Shown here: positions 39,060 to 50,340 of the stretch, piece by piece
How the letters are laid out: each line of letters opens with the position of its first letter
Numbering within the stretch: position 1 is the stretch's first letter
NCBI RefSeq assembly: GCF_910596095.1
Contig: NC_056546.1
Span: 20,178,425 to 20,242,424, forward strand
Reading direction: 5' to 3'
From: Thunnus maccoyii
Taxonomy: Eukaryota; Chordata; Actinopteri; Scombriformes; Scombridae
DNA length: 64,000 nt
Notes under the pieces: model-generated
Told to the model about the DNA's origin: nothing
Seen by the model: only the letters and a program-made list of their open reading frames with translations
The model's database searches: none
Made by a program: the position numbers and the translations under genes

Positions 39060-39560
39060 TGTAGCGCCACCTATGGGTGAGGTTATATCAAATGCTACAA
39101 ACTTGTTCAGCATCCCCATCTGTACAACTTTGCTGAATTCGGTTGTAATGGAATGTTACATTAAAGAGATAAGATGGTTTAAGTATGGCAGTGTTTTATT
39201 AATGGTCACGAGGTGGAGCTATTGGTGTCATGCTTCAACATGTCGTGCACATTGTCTCGGAGAGCTTGTATGCCAAGCTTAATTTTATTGTAGAGTCAAT
39301 TGTAGAAATACCATGTTATATTGTTACTGTAGCACCCCCTGTGGGTAGAATTGTATGAAATGTTACACACTGCAATGTGGCAATCAGGCCACACCTCCAC
39401 AATTTTGGTAACCAATTATAGACACATTTTGTTCGGGTCATCTAAATATGCTATGTACCAAGTTTGGTGAAGATTGAATGAAATATCTGCCAAAAGAAGC
39501 AAAAAAATGGCGGGATCATTTTATTGGTGCAAAAGGGCCTACAATGGCTAAACAAACGGC
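39060..39560 (+). repeat. Dispersed repeat with two related units
   Basis: GTAGCGCCACCTATGGGTGA at about 39062 and GTAGCACCCCCTGTGGGTAG at about 39329 start similar blocks. Each is followed by a stretch of the form (A/T)AT-AAATG-TACA. The later text (CCAAGTTTGGTGAAGATTGA, then AATGGCGGGATCATTTTATT) also reads as known fish repeat DNA from memory. Confidence 0.5.
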
Positions 39561-39949
39561 TAAAGTGTGAAAAGCAATTCACAATTTAATGGGGACAAAA
39601 TGGTGTGGTCTCACCCACTTTTTCACAGCCTCTAAAAACTTTTCAAATAAAATAATCCTAGAACTACTAGTTTTTTTTAAACCAGGAAAAATACAGCTAA
39701 ATAGTTTGGTTTTGGATATAAATAGCTTGACTGAACCAGTAAATATTGAACTATGTTACTACTGAACATACTGTATGTTTGGATGGTAAGTCCTTTAGAT
39801 ATATTTTAAGTTAACTTATATCTGTTGTTATTTATCTTTACCCTTAGGCTCAACTGGAATGTGAGCGCGGAGGTTCCTTGAGCTTGAAAGAAATCTCAGC
39901 ATAATGTATGCTAATATAGTGTTGGGGCTTGAATGTTTAATTTTATTAG

Positions 39950-40500
39950 CCATGTACTGAAGGGTTCTGCCAGCACAGTGGCTGGAGTACAGGACCGGAG
40001 TCTGGCAGGTGTAGTGCAGGAATGGAGCCTGGCAGCTGGGAGACAGGTAGGTGAGCCAGTGGAGCCAGGGAAAGAGGAGGCTGCTGAAGCACAACCACAG
40101 GAGACTATTGCAGCACATGAACTGGGGACTGCTGCGGCTCAGGAACTGGTGAATGCAGCAGCTTGCGAACAGGGGTCTGCTACAGCTCAGGAACAGGGAA
40201 CTGCTGCAGCTATGGAACTGGGGACTGCTGCAGCACAGCAGGAATAGGGGATTGCTGTTGCTCAGCAGGAACAGGAGATTGCTGCAGCTCAGCAGGAAAG
40301 GGGGCTGCTGCAACTCAGCAGGAACAGGGGACTGCTGCAGCTCAGCAGGAACAGGGGATCACTGCAGATCAGCAAGAACAGGGGGTTGCTGCAACTTAGC
40401 AGGAACAGGGAACAGCTGCAGTCCAGCAGTAACAGGAGACAGCTGTGATCAGCAGGAACAGGAGACAGCTGCAGCTCTAGAACGACGGACGGCTGCAGCA
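39950..40500 (+). repeat. Coding-like minisatellite, about 24-27 bp unit
   Basis: Tandem imperfect units of the form GGAACAGGGGACTGCTGCAG plus CTCAGCA run most regularly at about 40125-40490, with looser GGACTGCTG-type copies upstream. Many units keep one reading frame, so long low-complexity Leu/Gln/Arg/Asn ORFs appear. The unit length varies, which breaks the frame. Confidence 0.8.
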
Positions 40501-41160
40501 TGGGCACTAAAGACTGCTGCAACAGAGGCACAGGAACAGGCTGGGCATCAGCAAAGGAGGCTGACAGCTTGGAAGCAGGCTGGGTGTCAGTAGTGGTGCT
40601 AGGCAACGGAGACTCTGGAGAACCCCAATGCAGACCTAACAAGCAGATAGGTTGAATGAGGAGTCTTAAAGCTCAAAATCAACAAAACAGGTTTACAGGT
40701 ACTCAATGGAGAGGTAGTCCAAAACATGCAAACAAGTCCAAAGGGAAAATAGCAGGCAGGCAGGTCAAAACAGTCCAAAGTCAAAACCACTGGAAGGGCA
40801 GCAACAGATACAGAAATAGACAAGATCAGAATCAGCTTGGCTGGAACATAAGTATACAATCAGGTAACAAATTAACATGGGAGGAACTTAGACAAACTGA
40901 CAGAGAAAGAATGTCTGAGACTGGTACATGAACTGAGGAGCTAATGATGGAATAGGCAGCAGGTGCAGACAATTATTGAGTGGAAACAAGTGTGCAGATA
41001 GGTAAAGGAGGGAAAGTCCGAGGGCATCTATTGGACACCCTGAGAATGGCAGGTCTGGGGAGCAGGAAGAACAAACATGGACAGGGAGAAGTAATGCAGA
41101 GAGCTGGAGATGAGAGTGTGGCTGTAGAGAGGGATTGAGGAGCAGACTGTGACACTGGTT
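40501..41160. repeat. Probable dispersed repeat adjoining the minisatellite
   Basis: Text such as CAGGCAGGCAGGTCAAAACA, CAAAGTCAAAACCACTGGAA and GACACCCTGAGAATGGCAGG is typical of a high-copy fish repeat that I have seen next to similar minisatellites. The class is not known to me, and no RT or integrase block is seen. Confidence 0.4.
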
Positions 41161-41736
41161 GCCTCATCTGAAGTGGCTGCTGGCCTTTAACTTGAAACTT
41201 TTTCATAGGTGAGGGATTCCAGTTTTTCAGTTGTTGCAGGCAAACACGTTCAGCTTCACATCCATTTTGCTCTTTAGGCTCGTGTTGCTGAGCTGAGAGC
41301 TCCACTAAAATAACTATTTAGCGTTTCTCCTCAACTTTAGAATGTATGTTTTACACAGAACAAGGACTGTGAAGTTTGTCCTCCAATCTGGGGAGACCCC
41401 GCACATAAAGATAGCAAAGCAGGCGCATCTCATGTACCCGGTGGACACAAACACACTGGTTAGAATGGCAGCGGATCACTGGCAGCCACAGTGTAGTTAG
41501 AACGCGATGCTGTATGCTGTTGATATTGCAGGTTACACAGCCAGTATGGACAGGAAGAATGATTACAGCCACCAGTAATTCTCAACATACATATTGGCAT
41601 GCGAGTGTTGTATCAAGACAGAAAAAATACAAGCCTAAACTTTAAGTGTGTGGGGAGCAAAGATAAGCAGACAGTGTATGACTTGCAACCTTGCTTCTGG
41701 AACTATCTTCATAATTGTATTGTTTGTATTTTGCAG
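41161..41736. other. Intergenic, nothing recognised
   Basis: No domain-bearing ORF. It ends in a good acceptor-like tract, TTGTTTGTATTTTGCAG, before the next feature. Confidence 0.35.
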
Positions 41737-42037
41737 TGGGAAGGCCAGCCAGATATGGCTGACAATCCTGTTGCTCTCCTCACTGTGGTTTCTGACAACA
41801 CTACTGGTGTGGTCCACTTCAGCCCTGAGAGCCTCTCTGTTGTAGTCGAAGATGAAATTGCTGTGAGTGGTCTCTCCAGGTTGGCTGATGCATTTGCACT
41901 GTTGTTTGGCATAATGTGTGCATTGCATTTGGACTATCCTTAGACTCATTCACATGTTCCCCTTTATCCAGAAAATACTGATGTATCTTGATGATAGTAA
42001 ACCACTGAAACAGTTCCTACTGAAAATTACTTGTTGA
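41737..42037 (+). pseudogene. Decayed terminal-exon-like fragment of a multicopy teleost ORF
   Basis: After an acceptor-like TTTTGCAG the open frame reads WEGQPDMADNPVALLTVVSD, later SRLADAFALLFGIMCALHLD, then YP and a stop at 41941. Shifting frame there continues IHMFPFIQKILMYLDDSKPL and KQFLLKITC, then a stop at 42035-42037. I recall a similar C-terminal signature (FALLFG-IYALNL-YP followed by a TFEFIQKV-like block) in many uncharacterised, repeat-borne teleost proteins. One frameshift therefore separates two blocks that belong together. Upstream exons were not found. The family name is unknown to me, and this could be exapted repeat DNA and not a gene copy. Confidence 0.45.
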
Positions 42038-42363
42038 AAGAGTGAACCAAGTGTACTCCCACGAAAACCTATGTTTCTTTGGCTAGTTATAAAGATGCCT
42101 GTTCTCTAACACTTCTTTGATGTTACTTACAGGGTGAAAAATATGTGGGAAAGAGCCATAATGCACAGACAGAGTGAGACATTCACACATACTGTATAAT
42201 TTTCTCACTATTTACTAATAAACAGTGCTGCATGAAAATTACATTGTGATTTAAGGTGGTGCAGTCACTTTTCACATAGGAATAAATTAATTTCCACAAC
42301 TGTACATATATATAAAGCACTGACCTCTTTTACTGATTTGCAGTAGTAAATGAGTTAAAGATC

Positions 42364-43678
42364 CTCATCCTGAAAAGTGCCAACAGGCAGACATTTTGAC
42401 TTGCCATATTAAGAAAGGCGCAGGTGTTACTAATAACATTAACGACAGCTCTGTTCTGTTTAAGCGTCCCAATAAGGCATAACAGTTTGACAGTGAGCCA
42501 ACATATACAATACCAGGACCCTGAAACTGAAGCAGCTAAATGGAATTCACTTACCATTAACCTTAACTATGTGCATTAAATTTATCATCTATGACATGTC
42601 AAAATGTCTTCTAGGAAAAAGGCCTATACCAGCCTTACTTCAACCATACATTTATGTAACTGCAATTCGTTTGTTTACACAGAAGGTGCTTACAAATGTA
42701 GATGACTTTTTCAAAACAAGTCAATCATACAATAGAGGAAAATTTGTAATTAATTGATTCTGTATTATTTAACTTCACAAAGACCTCTTCTGATTGATTA
42801 CTACTTAGAACAAAGTTCAGTCTTTGAACGTGCTCAAAATGTTTCTCATGTTATTTTACACTTTATTTTCAATTTTCAGTAAAATAGTTAAAACAAAGAA
42901 TATGGACTGCAGAGTCTTATTGAAGCATGTGCCATTTATTGAATGGTCAGTTTTAAGAAATAGCTGGAGCCACACTAACAGACTTATAGAAGAATTTTGG
43001 GATTTTGTCACACTTGTTGGTTAAGGTATACAGTAGTTAAATCTAGATAACTTGCTACTTGGTTAAGGCTGGGGAGAGATTGTGTTCATGGTTAAAGTTG
43101 TAGTAAACCAAATTAATGGCTGAGATCTGGGAACATGATGACATCGCTAATCTCAATGAGACTTTTACCAAGCTAATAAATGAAAATTAAACCGACATAC
43201 ACTTTTCTCACAGTAGACATTTTCACTTGTCAAATAAAAGTTTAATTAATAACATTATTAATGGCTGGATTTATTTTAGGTGTTCCGGTTACAGAGCTCC
43301 TTTTCACAGAAGACATTTTGACATGTCTCAGTGGGAAAAAACACATGTAAATAATAAAATGAATGATGGCTGAATTCCATTTTGCTGTTCCAGTTTCAAG
43401 GTCTTGGTAATGTGCATGTCAACTCACTGTCACACTGTCATGACTTGCTGGGGCACTTGAATGGAACAGAGCCATCGTTAATGTTATTAGTTACACCTGT
43501 GCTTTTCCTACTGTGACAAGTCAAAATGTCTGCTGTGAAAAAGGCTTATAGTGCAATCTGCCTCACTGGCATGGTTTATTGGCTCACCTGAATGGAAAGG
43601 AGCCATCATTAATGTCATCAGTTACAGCTGTGATTTCCTTGTATGACAAGTCAAAATGTCTGCTGAGAAAACAGTCTT
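42364..43678. repeat. Cluster of one inverted and two tandem units of a dispersed repeat
   Basis: Units at about 43438-43553 and 43568-43678 both contain GAGCCATC(G/A)TTAATGT and, 50-60 bp later, GACAAGTCAAAATGTCTGCT. A third unit at about 42364-42478 is in reverse orientation (its complement has GTTAATGTTATTAGTAACAC and GGCAAGTCAAAATGTCTGCC). More pieces with GACATGTCAAAATGTCTTCT (about 42591) and its reverse (about 43312) lie between. No ORF is conserved. Confidence 0.7.
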
Positions 43679-46609
43679 GTACCAAGTTATTACATAGAGA
43701 TGTAAGAGGTTGCAAGGTGAGGGTAGGTTTTTTTGTAACTATTAACATAATTAATAAAATCAAAAAAAGATTCCATGGGAGATCTCTTAAAATGGACAAA
43801 GATGCAAAACCATGACTTACTCTTAATGTCGGCACTCATTTCTTTCAAATGTATAGTTTCCTCACATCCCAAGTATACCACATGTATTGATTATGAGACT
43901 AAGACCCTAAGACTGATCAATTACTCAGCTATGTGGGTGGGAGCTCAGACACAGCTGTCAAGTTAACTATCTGTTTTTTTGGGGTTTTTTGGAGGGGGGG
44001 GTTGTTCTTGTTCTTTTTCTTTCTACACGTACAGCTGTCCACTTTGTGAAAGTAGGGTAATGTGTCTGTTATGCAGAGCTTAATACTTACTAATACTAAT
44101 AATGCTTTTTTTTTTTTACAAGGCCTTTAGGGCACAATTACTTACTGTATCATGGCCTGTTCCAGATAAGGCATATCCAATAAGAAAGACAGAGCTGCAT
44201 TCTCTCTCACTCGGTTTCTCCTTTCCTGACATGTTGCACAAAGCCTTTTCTTGTGCTGAGTATCTAAGGTGGGTGAGTGGAAATGGAGGGGTAGCACCAT
44301 CTGGTGGATCCCCTCACATTAAACCACAGTGACAACACGCAGCAACATTCAAAAATATAGTAGTTTAAGAAGAAATTACAAGTCACAGAATGACTATAGC
44401 AGTTGAAACTGATCACCTCCTCAATCTACTCTCTGCTTGCAGATACAGGACCTAAAATACAAGTGTATACATTTATAAATCTGTATGCATGTGTAGCTTA
44501 TATGTATATATGTATAAATATATCTGGGAATATATGATTTGGCATTAATGTATACAGCATGTGTTGTTGTGTATTTTGTGTGTATTGCATGTATCTGTAT
44601 ATTTTCATGTGCCGCTGCAGACAATGAAAACAAATTTCCTCCTGGGACAATTAAGACTGTTACTTTTTAGTGCTGTCATTGGCATTTGGCCTCAGCACAC
44701 TGTCACTAATGCATTACTCTTCAGTCAGCTCACCGCAGACCAAATGCTAATTAAAAAGCTACATGCTACCCCTGTTTTGGACAGGACATAAGAGTTGATG
44801 TCCTGTTAAGAGCTGTGCTCTTAACTGTGCAAACATTTTTTTGTATGCCAGTGACAAAAGCGTGCCTAGAAACTGCTTTTGAAACAGGCTCTCCAAACTG
44901 GCATGGCTCACTGTGACAGGAGGCATGGGCACAAAACTACCAGATGATGACACCATGGGAGATGGGAAAGGGGCAAGAGTTGGTCAGAGTCAGCACCAGA
45001 CTGACTACATTTTGTCCAACTGCAAAGAAGGGAATAACCAACTTCAAACTTGGTGCAAAAATAAAAAAATAACCAGCGGCTCTTAAGCATTTTGTACTTA
45101 AAGCAGCTTTATCTACTTCGTGGTTTTTTAAACTCTTTCATTTTGCATAAACACACAGCAAGCAAAGTGTGGGAAGAGGGGCAAATTGGTTGTCATTTAG
45201 AGGATTTATTGCACAACTTAATGAACTGCAGTGCAAAATGAAAAGATGGAAATTATATGTCTGACATGCATCACCCACTGCCATGCTCAATCATTTACTG
45301 GTGATGGTTTGACTGATGTGATTTGAATCATCAGCGGAGGAGCCTCTAAATCAAATGTCATGTTGTCAGTTGACGCATCAGTGTTTTCTCTTTTCCCACA
45401 GTGCATCATTATGCAGGATAACAGCATTGGCCACAAAGTTTTACAAAGTTTGTCTCAAAATTACCTGTCAGCTTAAGTGTGACAGAAATAGACAGCAATG
45501 CGCGCCCTGTTTCTTAACCATGTTTCTGTATGCTGTGATACTCTCAGCTGTGTTGCTGAGTGCTAGCGAGGTTGGCTAAACCACTCAAGAACCAGAGCAG
45601 ACTCCGCTCAGCACTGGTCCCTCTGCTGCTGTCCAGTGAAAGCATGATTAATTTGTTAGCATTCGACAGCTACAGCTCCCATGAGACTTTGACAGTGTGC
45701 CGATGGTCAAGACTCACAGGATATGTTGTCAGGTCTTCTGCTTTCTATAGTATTTTAAAGAGCTGAGAATTCCCAGTTGTGAGGTGATCTCACACAGACC
45801 AACATGTTGCCATCACATAGGGAAGATGGTGCTTTAAAGCTGCTCTAAACAATATTTTTATGTTAAAAATTGATTAAATGAATACGTGTAATGTGAACAA
45901 GGTTCCTTGAAGTTACTCTGTAGTTCCCCACAGCTGTACAGAGCTTTTTAGCATCCTTCAGCTCATTGTTTTGGTTTTATGTCTATATGATATTATTTCA
46001 ATGACTATGTTTAGATGAATGAAATATTCCAGTTTTTGCCCTTATTCTGAAAAAAACAATAAGATCCTCATGAAACCCTCTACAAGGCTGTTTTTAAGGA
46101 CCGTTTCAACAAGTCGGTTGGCTTTTGGAAGGAGGGATACTCCTGGAGTATTTCAGATTGTGGTAGGGATTTTACCTCTAGTAAGCCCTTTATTGCCTGC
46201 TTGACACTCTTTATAGAGGAAGGCAGTGGTTTACTATAAAGTTCTACTTCTTCACACAGTTTAAAGGAAGGACAAATGGCAATGAGGAGACATTAAACAT
46301 TGCAGAGTGACCATCCCTCAGGCAGGAAAAAGACTTGCAACCAGGATCCGATCTGCATTGTGGAAAGGATTTTGAAAAGGAAGGAGGTGAGAGAGCCATG
46401 AAAAGCAACATCAAGCCAGGGATGAAATGTATTAATATTTAATGAGTTTGTCCCTTTCTCTCAGGGGGCTCCCTCCAGAGATACATGAGTAAAGTTGAAA
46501 TTTCAGGAGATATTGCATGAGGCAGAGTTTGGACTCATATATACCCCTGCATTTCAGCACATAACAGCTTTTCACAGTCCTCCTGCACTGTTAAAAGTCT
46601 TTGAGTGCA
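43679..46609. other. Intergenic, nothing firmly recognised
   Basis: Contains short G- and T-runs near 43970-44020 and AT-rich DNA near 44450-44540. A stretch at 45830-46015 has a repeat-like feel but is not assigned. No exon was identified. Confidence 0.4.
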
Positions 46610-46790
46610 AATTCGTAAACTGTTTGAAATACCAATGTGTAAGATTAAGTGGCATCTAGCGGTGAGGTTGCAGATTGCAACCAAATGAATACCCTCCACC
46701 TCCAAGCGTGTAGAAGAACCTTCAGTGGCCACGAAACCCTCTATAGGCCCTCTCTAGAGCCAGTGTTTGATTTGTCCATTTGTCCAACAT
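46610..46790 (+). repeat. Dispersed percomorph repeat (GTGGCATCTAGCGGTGAGGT type)
   Basis: Reads AGTGGCATCTAGCGGTGAGG, TTGCAGATTGCAACCAAATG, AGCGTGTAGAAGAACCTTCA and CCCTCTCTAGAGCCAGTGTT. Remembered as a very common percomorph repeat. Confidence 0.65.
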
Positions 46791-47633
46791 CCATAGTATT
46801 ATAGTATTTCCATTTCAAGTGTAATATTTTAGTTTTGCCTCAAGCAACTTTGGAACTTTCCGTATGTATTATGAAACTAAGTTACTGTTTAGCAGCAGTC
46901 CAAAACAAAATGCAATAGCAGACATGAAGCAGCCTACTCCTCTGTTTTGACTAAATATCCTCTCCACTGTATGCCTCAGGCTGAGGCATTAACTGCTGCA
47001 TGGTATAGGGGAGCTCCATCACTCTGCCGTTAACCACCCATCGTTCATATCCACTGTTCCAGGCACCTATCATAGATCAAAAGTCCTGCTGAGTTGTAAG
47101 TGTTCGAGCCATAATGGTGAAAAAATGCAAATCACAGTCTTCGTTTTAGTTTTCAATTTAATGGCTTGGAGCCCAAAATGGCACATCATGTATTCTTTCT
47201 CCACCAGACAGCAGAAGTCTGACTCAGAAATGTTTATTGCAGATATTTGCGCATGGCCAGATCCCAAAGGATGGAAAATGCCACATATTTAAACCATGCC
47301 TCACGCCCACAGTGTGATCTTTTCTATCAATTTTTCTGTCTGTTTCAGTTTTCATTACATTACCCGAGGACATTATGAGGCAGATAAAGAGAAAACATAC
47401 AGACTTTCTATTTGTAGATATTCACTGATATAAAATGAATACTAAGATTGGAGTCCAGGGACTCCACCACAGCTAAAGATAAAGCTTTGATCGTTTATAC
47501 ATTTAGACTCTTATGTGTTTGTTCTACATGGACCTCGATCCTACTGTGCGCAAAAACCTCTCTGGTACAATATTTGTAAATCAATGAGGCTTCATTATGG
47601 GATCAAGTGACAAAGTTGACATGTGTTGGCAGT

Positions 47634-47635
<2 letters not shown>
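46791..47635. other. Intergenic, nothing recognised
   Basis: No coding or mobile signal was seen. Confidence 0.4.

Positions 47636-47689
<54 letters not shown>
47636..47689. repeat. (CA)n microsatellite
   Basis: An uninterrupted run of about 27 CA units, followed by degenerate copies up to about 47702. Confidence 0.98.
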
Positions 47690-47695
<6 letters not shown>

Positions 47696-47702
47696 TACAC
47701 AC

Positions 47703-48130
47703 TAAGTATCTCTATTTATAGGTTTAACTGTTTGAAATCAAAAGGTGCTCATGTGCCTTTGGGGGGAGCTAGAACATGATTCAATTATATTCTACCATAA
47801 TTCTGAGGATTTAGATTTTCCTGAATCCAAAATAATGTTTTAGCATCCTGTAGGTTATTCAGTATAACTTTGATTTATACTGTACTAACATTTAGACAAG
47901 AATAGCAGCTGCGCCTGAGATCATCTGCTTGTTATGGTATAGAACCGTTTGCCGAGTTCAGCAACATCAAGCTGGTAAATCATTCTACTAATTGACAGTG
48001 GCTGAATTGTTGCCTAAAGGCATTAACATCCACACAGAGTCTAGTTTGCCACCAACATGACAACATTTTATTCCGGTGGTTTTAAGCCATCACAATTTAG
48101 CAAAAGCACATGTTCGTAATATGAGCTTGT
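47703..48130. other. Intergenic, nothing recognised
   Basis: AT-rich DNA past the 3' end of the coiled-coil ORF, with no further element. Confidence 0.4.
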
Positions 48131-48136
48131 TTTATT
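48131..48136 (-). terminator. Candidate polyadenylation signal for the coiled-coil ORF
   Basis: AATAAA on the minus strand (TTTATT on plus), about 55 bases past the TGA at 48191-48193. The spacing implies a very short 3' UTR. Confidence 0.5.
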
Positions 48137-48190
48137 GAAAGTATTTGGTTGGTATCATCATTTGGTGATTTTGTATGTAGTTTAGAAGTC

Positions 48191-48883
48191 TCAGTTGGTG
48201 GAAGTGGACTCCTCCTGTCTCTCATTCCTTTTCCTCCTCAAACCGAGGGAGTGGCAGATTCTTTTCCACACTGATCTCTTCTTTTTCTTCCCTGGAACCT
48301 TCTCACCAGTGGTTTCCTCCTCTACCAGCATCTTAATGGCCTGTAATGCGACGAGGGCTTTGTCCTCCTGTTCCTTCAGCTCTTCTTTGAGCTTGGCACT
48401 TTCTGCCTGGAGGGCCTGGCTTACCTCTCTCTCAGCCTGGAGCTGAGTGGCAAGCTTAACATTGATGGAAGTCTGTTCCTGAAGTCTTTTTTTCAGGTCC
48501 ATCATTTCACATTTCACCTGGTCCTCTCTCACCCTGTCAGCATGAGACCTCATCTGTGCCTCAAGTTCTTCCTGATGGGTGTCTCTCTCTGTCTGAAGCT
48601 GATCAGTGAGCATCAGTCTCTCGGCCCTCTCATCCTTGAGCTTGCTGGTTAAATGCTCCACCTGTTTCAACAGCAACTTATTTTCTTTGGTCTCTGTCTC
48701 CAGTCTGGTGGACAGCTCAGTAGCCTTGTTCTCCTGACAGGCAATGTGTTGCTCTGCACTTTGGAGGTGAGCCCTCAGCACCTCGACCTGTACTCCCAGA
48801 GCCTCATTCTCTATCTGGCAGTTGCTCAGCTGCCCGCACAACTCCCTGGGGTCCAGGGCCGATGGATTATTTTTTGAAGTCAT
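48191..48883 (-). CDS. Uncharacterised coiled-coil protein with basic C-terminal tail
   Basis: An uninterrupted ATG-to-TGA frame of 230 residues in one exon. The first ~190 residues are rich in Glu, Gln, Leu, Lys and Arg in heptad-like spacing, with few prolines or glycines (for example residues 30-60 around VEVLRAHLQSAEQHI and later QLQAEREVSQALQAESAKLK). This predicts a long coiled coil. Near residues 196-218 the character changes to a strongly basic segment, GKKKKRSVWKRICHSLGLRR, where Trp, Ile and Leu alternate with Lys and Arg. It could bind membrane, nucleic acid or calmodulin. The tail ends QEESTSTN. I recognise no family. It is not a copy of the adjacent golga4 N-terminus. Its length, clean frame, ATG and nearby AATAAA favour a real gene. 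The lack of coding introns suggests a retrogene or a gene with introns only in its 5' UTR. Function is unknown. Confidence 0.72.
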   Translation of the reverse strand: MTSKNNPSALDPRELCGQLSNCQIENEALGVQVEVLRAHLQSAEQHIACQENKATELSTRLETETKENKLLLKQVEHLTSKLKDERAERLMLTDQLQTERDTHQEELEAQMRSHADRVREDQVKCEMMDLKKRLQEQTSINVKLATQLQAEREVSQALQAESAKLKEELKEQEDKALVALQAIKMLVEEETTGEKVPGKKKKRSVWKRICHSLGLRRKRNERQEESTSTN

Positions 48884-49200
48884 CTTGTTGAATGTTGCTC
48901 TCTGTCACTGATGAGGAGTTTGGTCTTTTCATAACCTGTTGAAAGGTGTGAAATGAACTCATTCTGCCTGAACAGATGCTTCAGTATGCAAATGCCTGCT
49001 GATGTCATAATAAACAAAGTTCCAGAGTTACAGTTTAACATGTTTACATTCAGTTCACATTGACTTGCTCAAAGACTTTCCTGTATAGTTTGGTTTAGTT
49101 TCATGGTTCATCACACTAAACCCTGAGAATCATCAAAAACACGAAATGTGAATGTAAATATAAAGGGCTGCCCCACCATCGACATTCACTTTATACACAG
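48884..49200 (-). promoter_or_regulatory. Candidate 5' UTR and promoter of the coiled-coil ORF
   Basis: Reading toward the ORF on the minus strand there is TATAAA (49195-49190), then an ATF/CRE-like TGACATCA next to the octamer ATTTGCAT (minus strand of 48986-49008), and CACCTTTCAACAG, which could be a 3' splice site at about 48943 for a 5' UTR intron. Each motif is short and could occur by chance. Confidence 0.3.
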
Positions 49201-50340
49201 AGGTGATAAACTGTGATCCATCCATACTGATATGAAATTCTTTACCTGAATCTGGGTTTGTCAAATAATTTGTTTTCATGTGAGTGCCACAAGGAATATT
49301 ATCTCTAAAAGAAAAAGAACCTCTGATGAGGTTTCCTTCCTTCCATCACAATTTAAAGCACATTGCACAATTTTTCTCCACTACATCAAACTTCTTTAAC
49401 CATCTTTCCTTCATCACAGCTACCTCCCTGATGACAAACAAGGGGTAGTGACCCTGATGAAGGCATATATTTAGTCCTTTCTTTCTTTTAACTATCAACA
49501 AGCATGTCTGATACATTATGAGTTTTCCTCCTTTTGCTCATCATTTAGATTTTTATGTTTGGGAAATCATTTACCCCCATCACATATGCTATATTTTCAG
49601 TGTTATTTATGTGTCATGTTTCCACTTTATTTTTTCTCTTTTTTAAATTAATTTTAGATGCTGGACTGGAAATGTAGCTGCTACAAAGTAAAATGGCAAG
49701 TCAAGTCTGCACATACTGTCCTACCATTGCAAATGAGACACTGAATTCATTTACACCATGACTACATTTTCCAAGCTTTTGTGCTTAAAATGGTCATTTG
49801 CACAAGTTACTTTTTTATCAACTATTTTCATTTCATTTTTCATTTTTAAAGGCAAAGAATGCATTTGAAATAGGATTGTTGCTAAGACTCTGCAGCCTTG
49901 GCTTTGTTCTTAATACTTTATGCTGTTTATGTGTTTAAACTAGAAAGTATTGCTTGGAATTAAAGAAAAATATTTCCCAACCAATTGCTTACATATCATT
50001 ATACTATACCATTAAATATGCATATTTACTTTTCCTACTTCTTACTTCACAGGGATCAGCAGCACCTTTAATGTACATGTGATTTCATGTCACCCACTAG
50101 TATAAGTTTAGCTGACAAAATATGAAAAAGCAGTACCAGCATTGAAAACTTTATAGCACATACAACGTGAAACATGTATTTTGTTAGTTATGCTTTGAGC
50201 AGGCCTGAAGCTAAATTAAAGTAAAAGGTGCTGACACAGTGCCCTCTTCTGTCCAAGCAATGCTATTGTAATCCTCTGCAGTTGCTTTTACTTTTTTATT
50301 TATGCAAACATATAACCACATATTTTCTTTTTTTTTTTTT
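49201..50340. other. Intergenic, nothing recognised
   Basis: AT-rich DNA with a T-run at about 50325-50341. No exon or repeat family was recognised. Confidence 0.4.

Noticed and set aside
40153-40642. Leu/Gln/Arg-rich plus-strand and Leu/Ser/Cys-rich minus-strand ORFs as genes
   Set aside because: They come entirely from the minisatellite; unit length varies and shifts frame, with no flanking coding signal.
48191-48883. Coiled-coil ORF as a retrocopy of golga4
   Set aside because: Beyond general heptad composition I see no colinear match to the golga4 exons in this window; a match to the distal rod, outside the window, was not tested.
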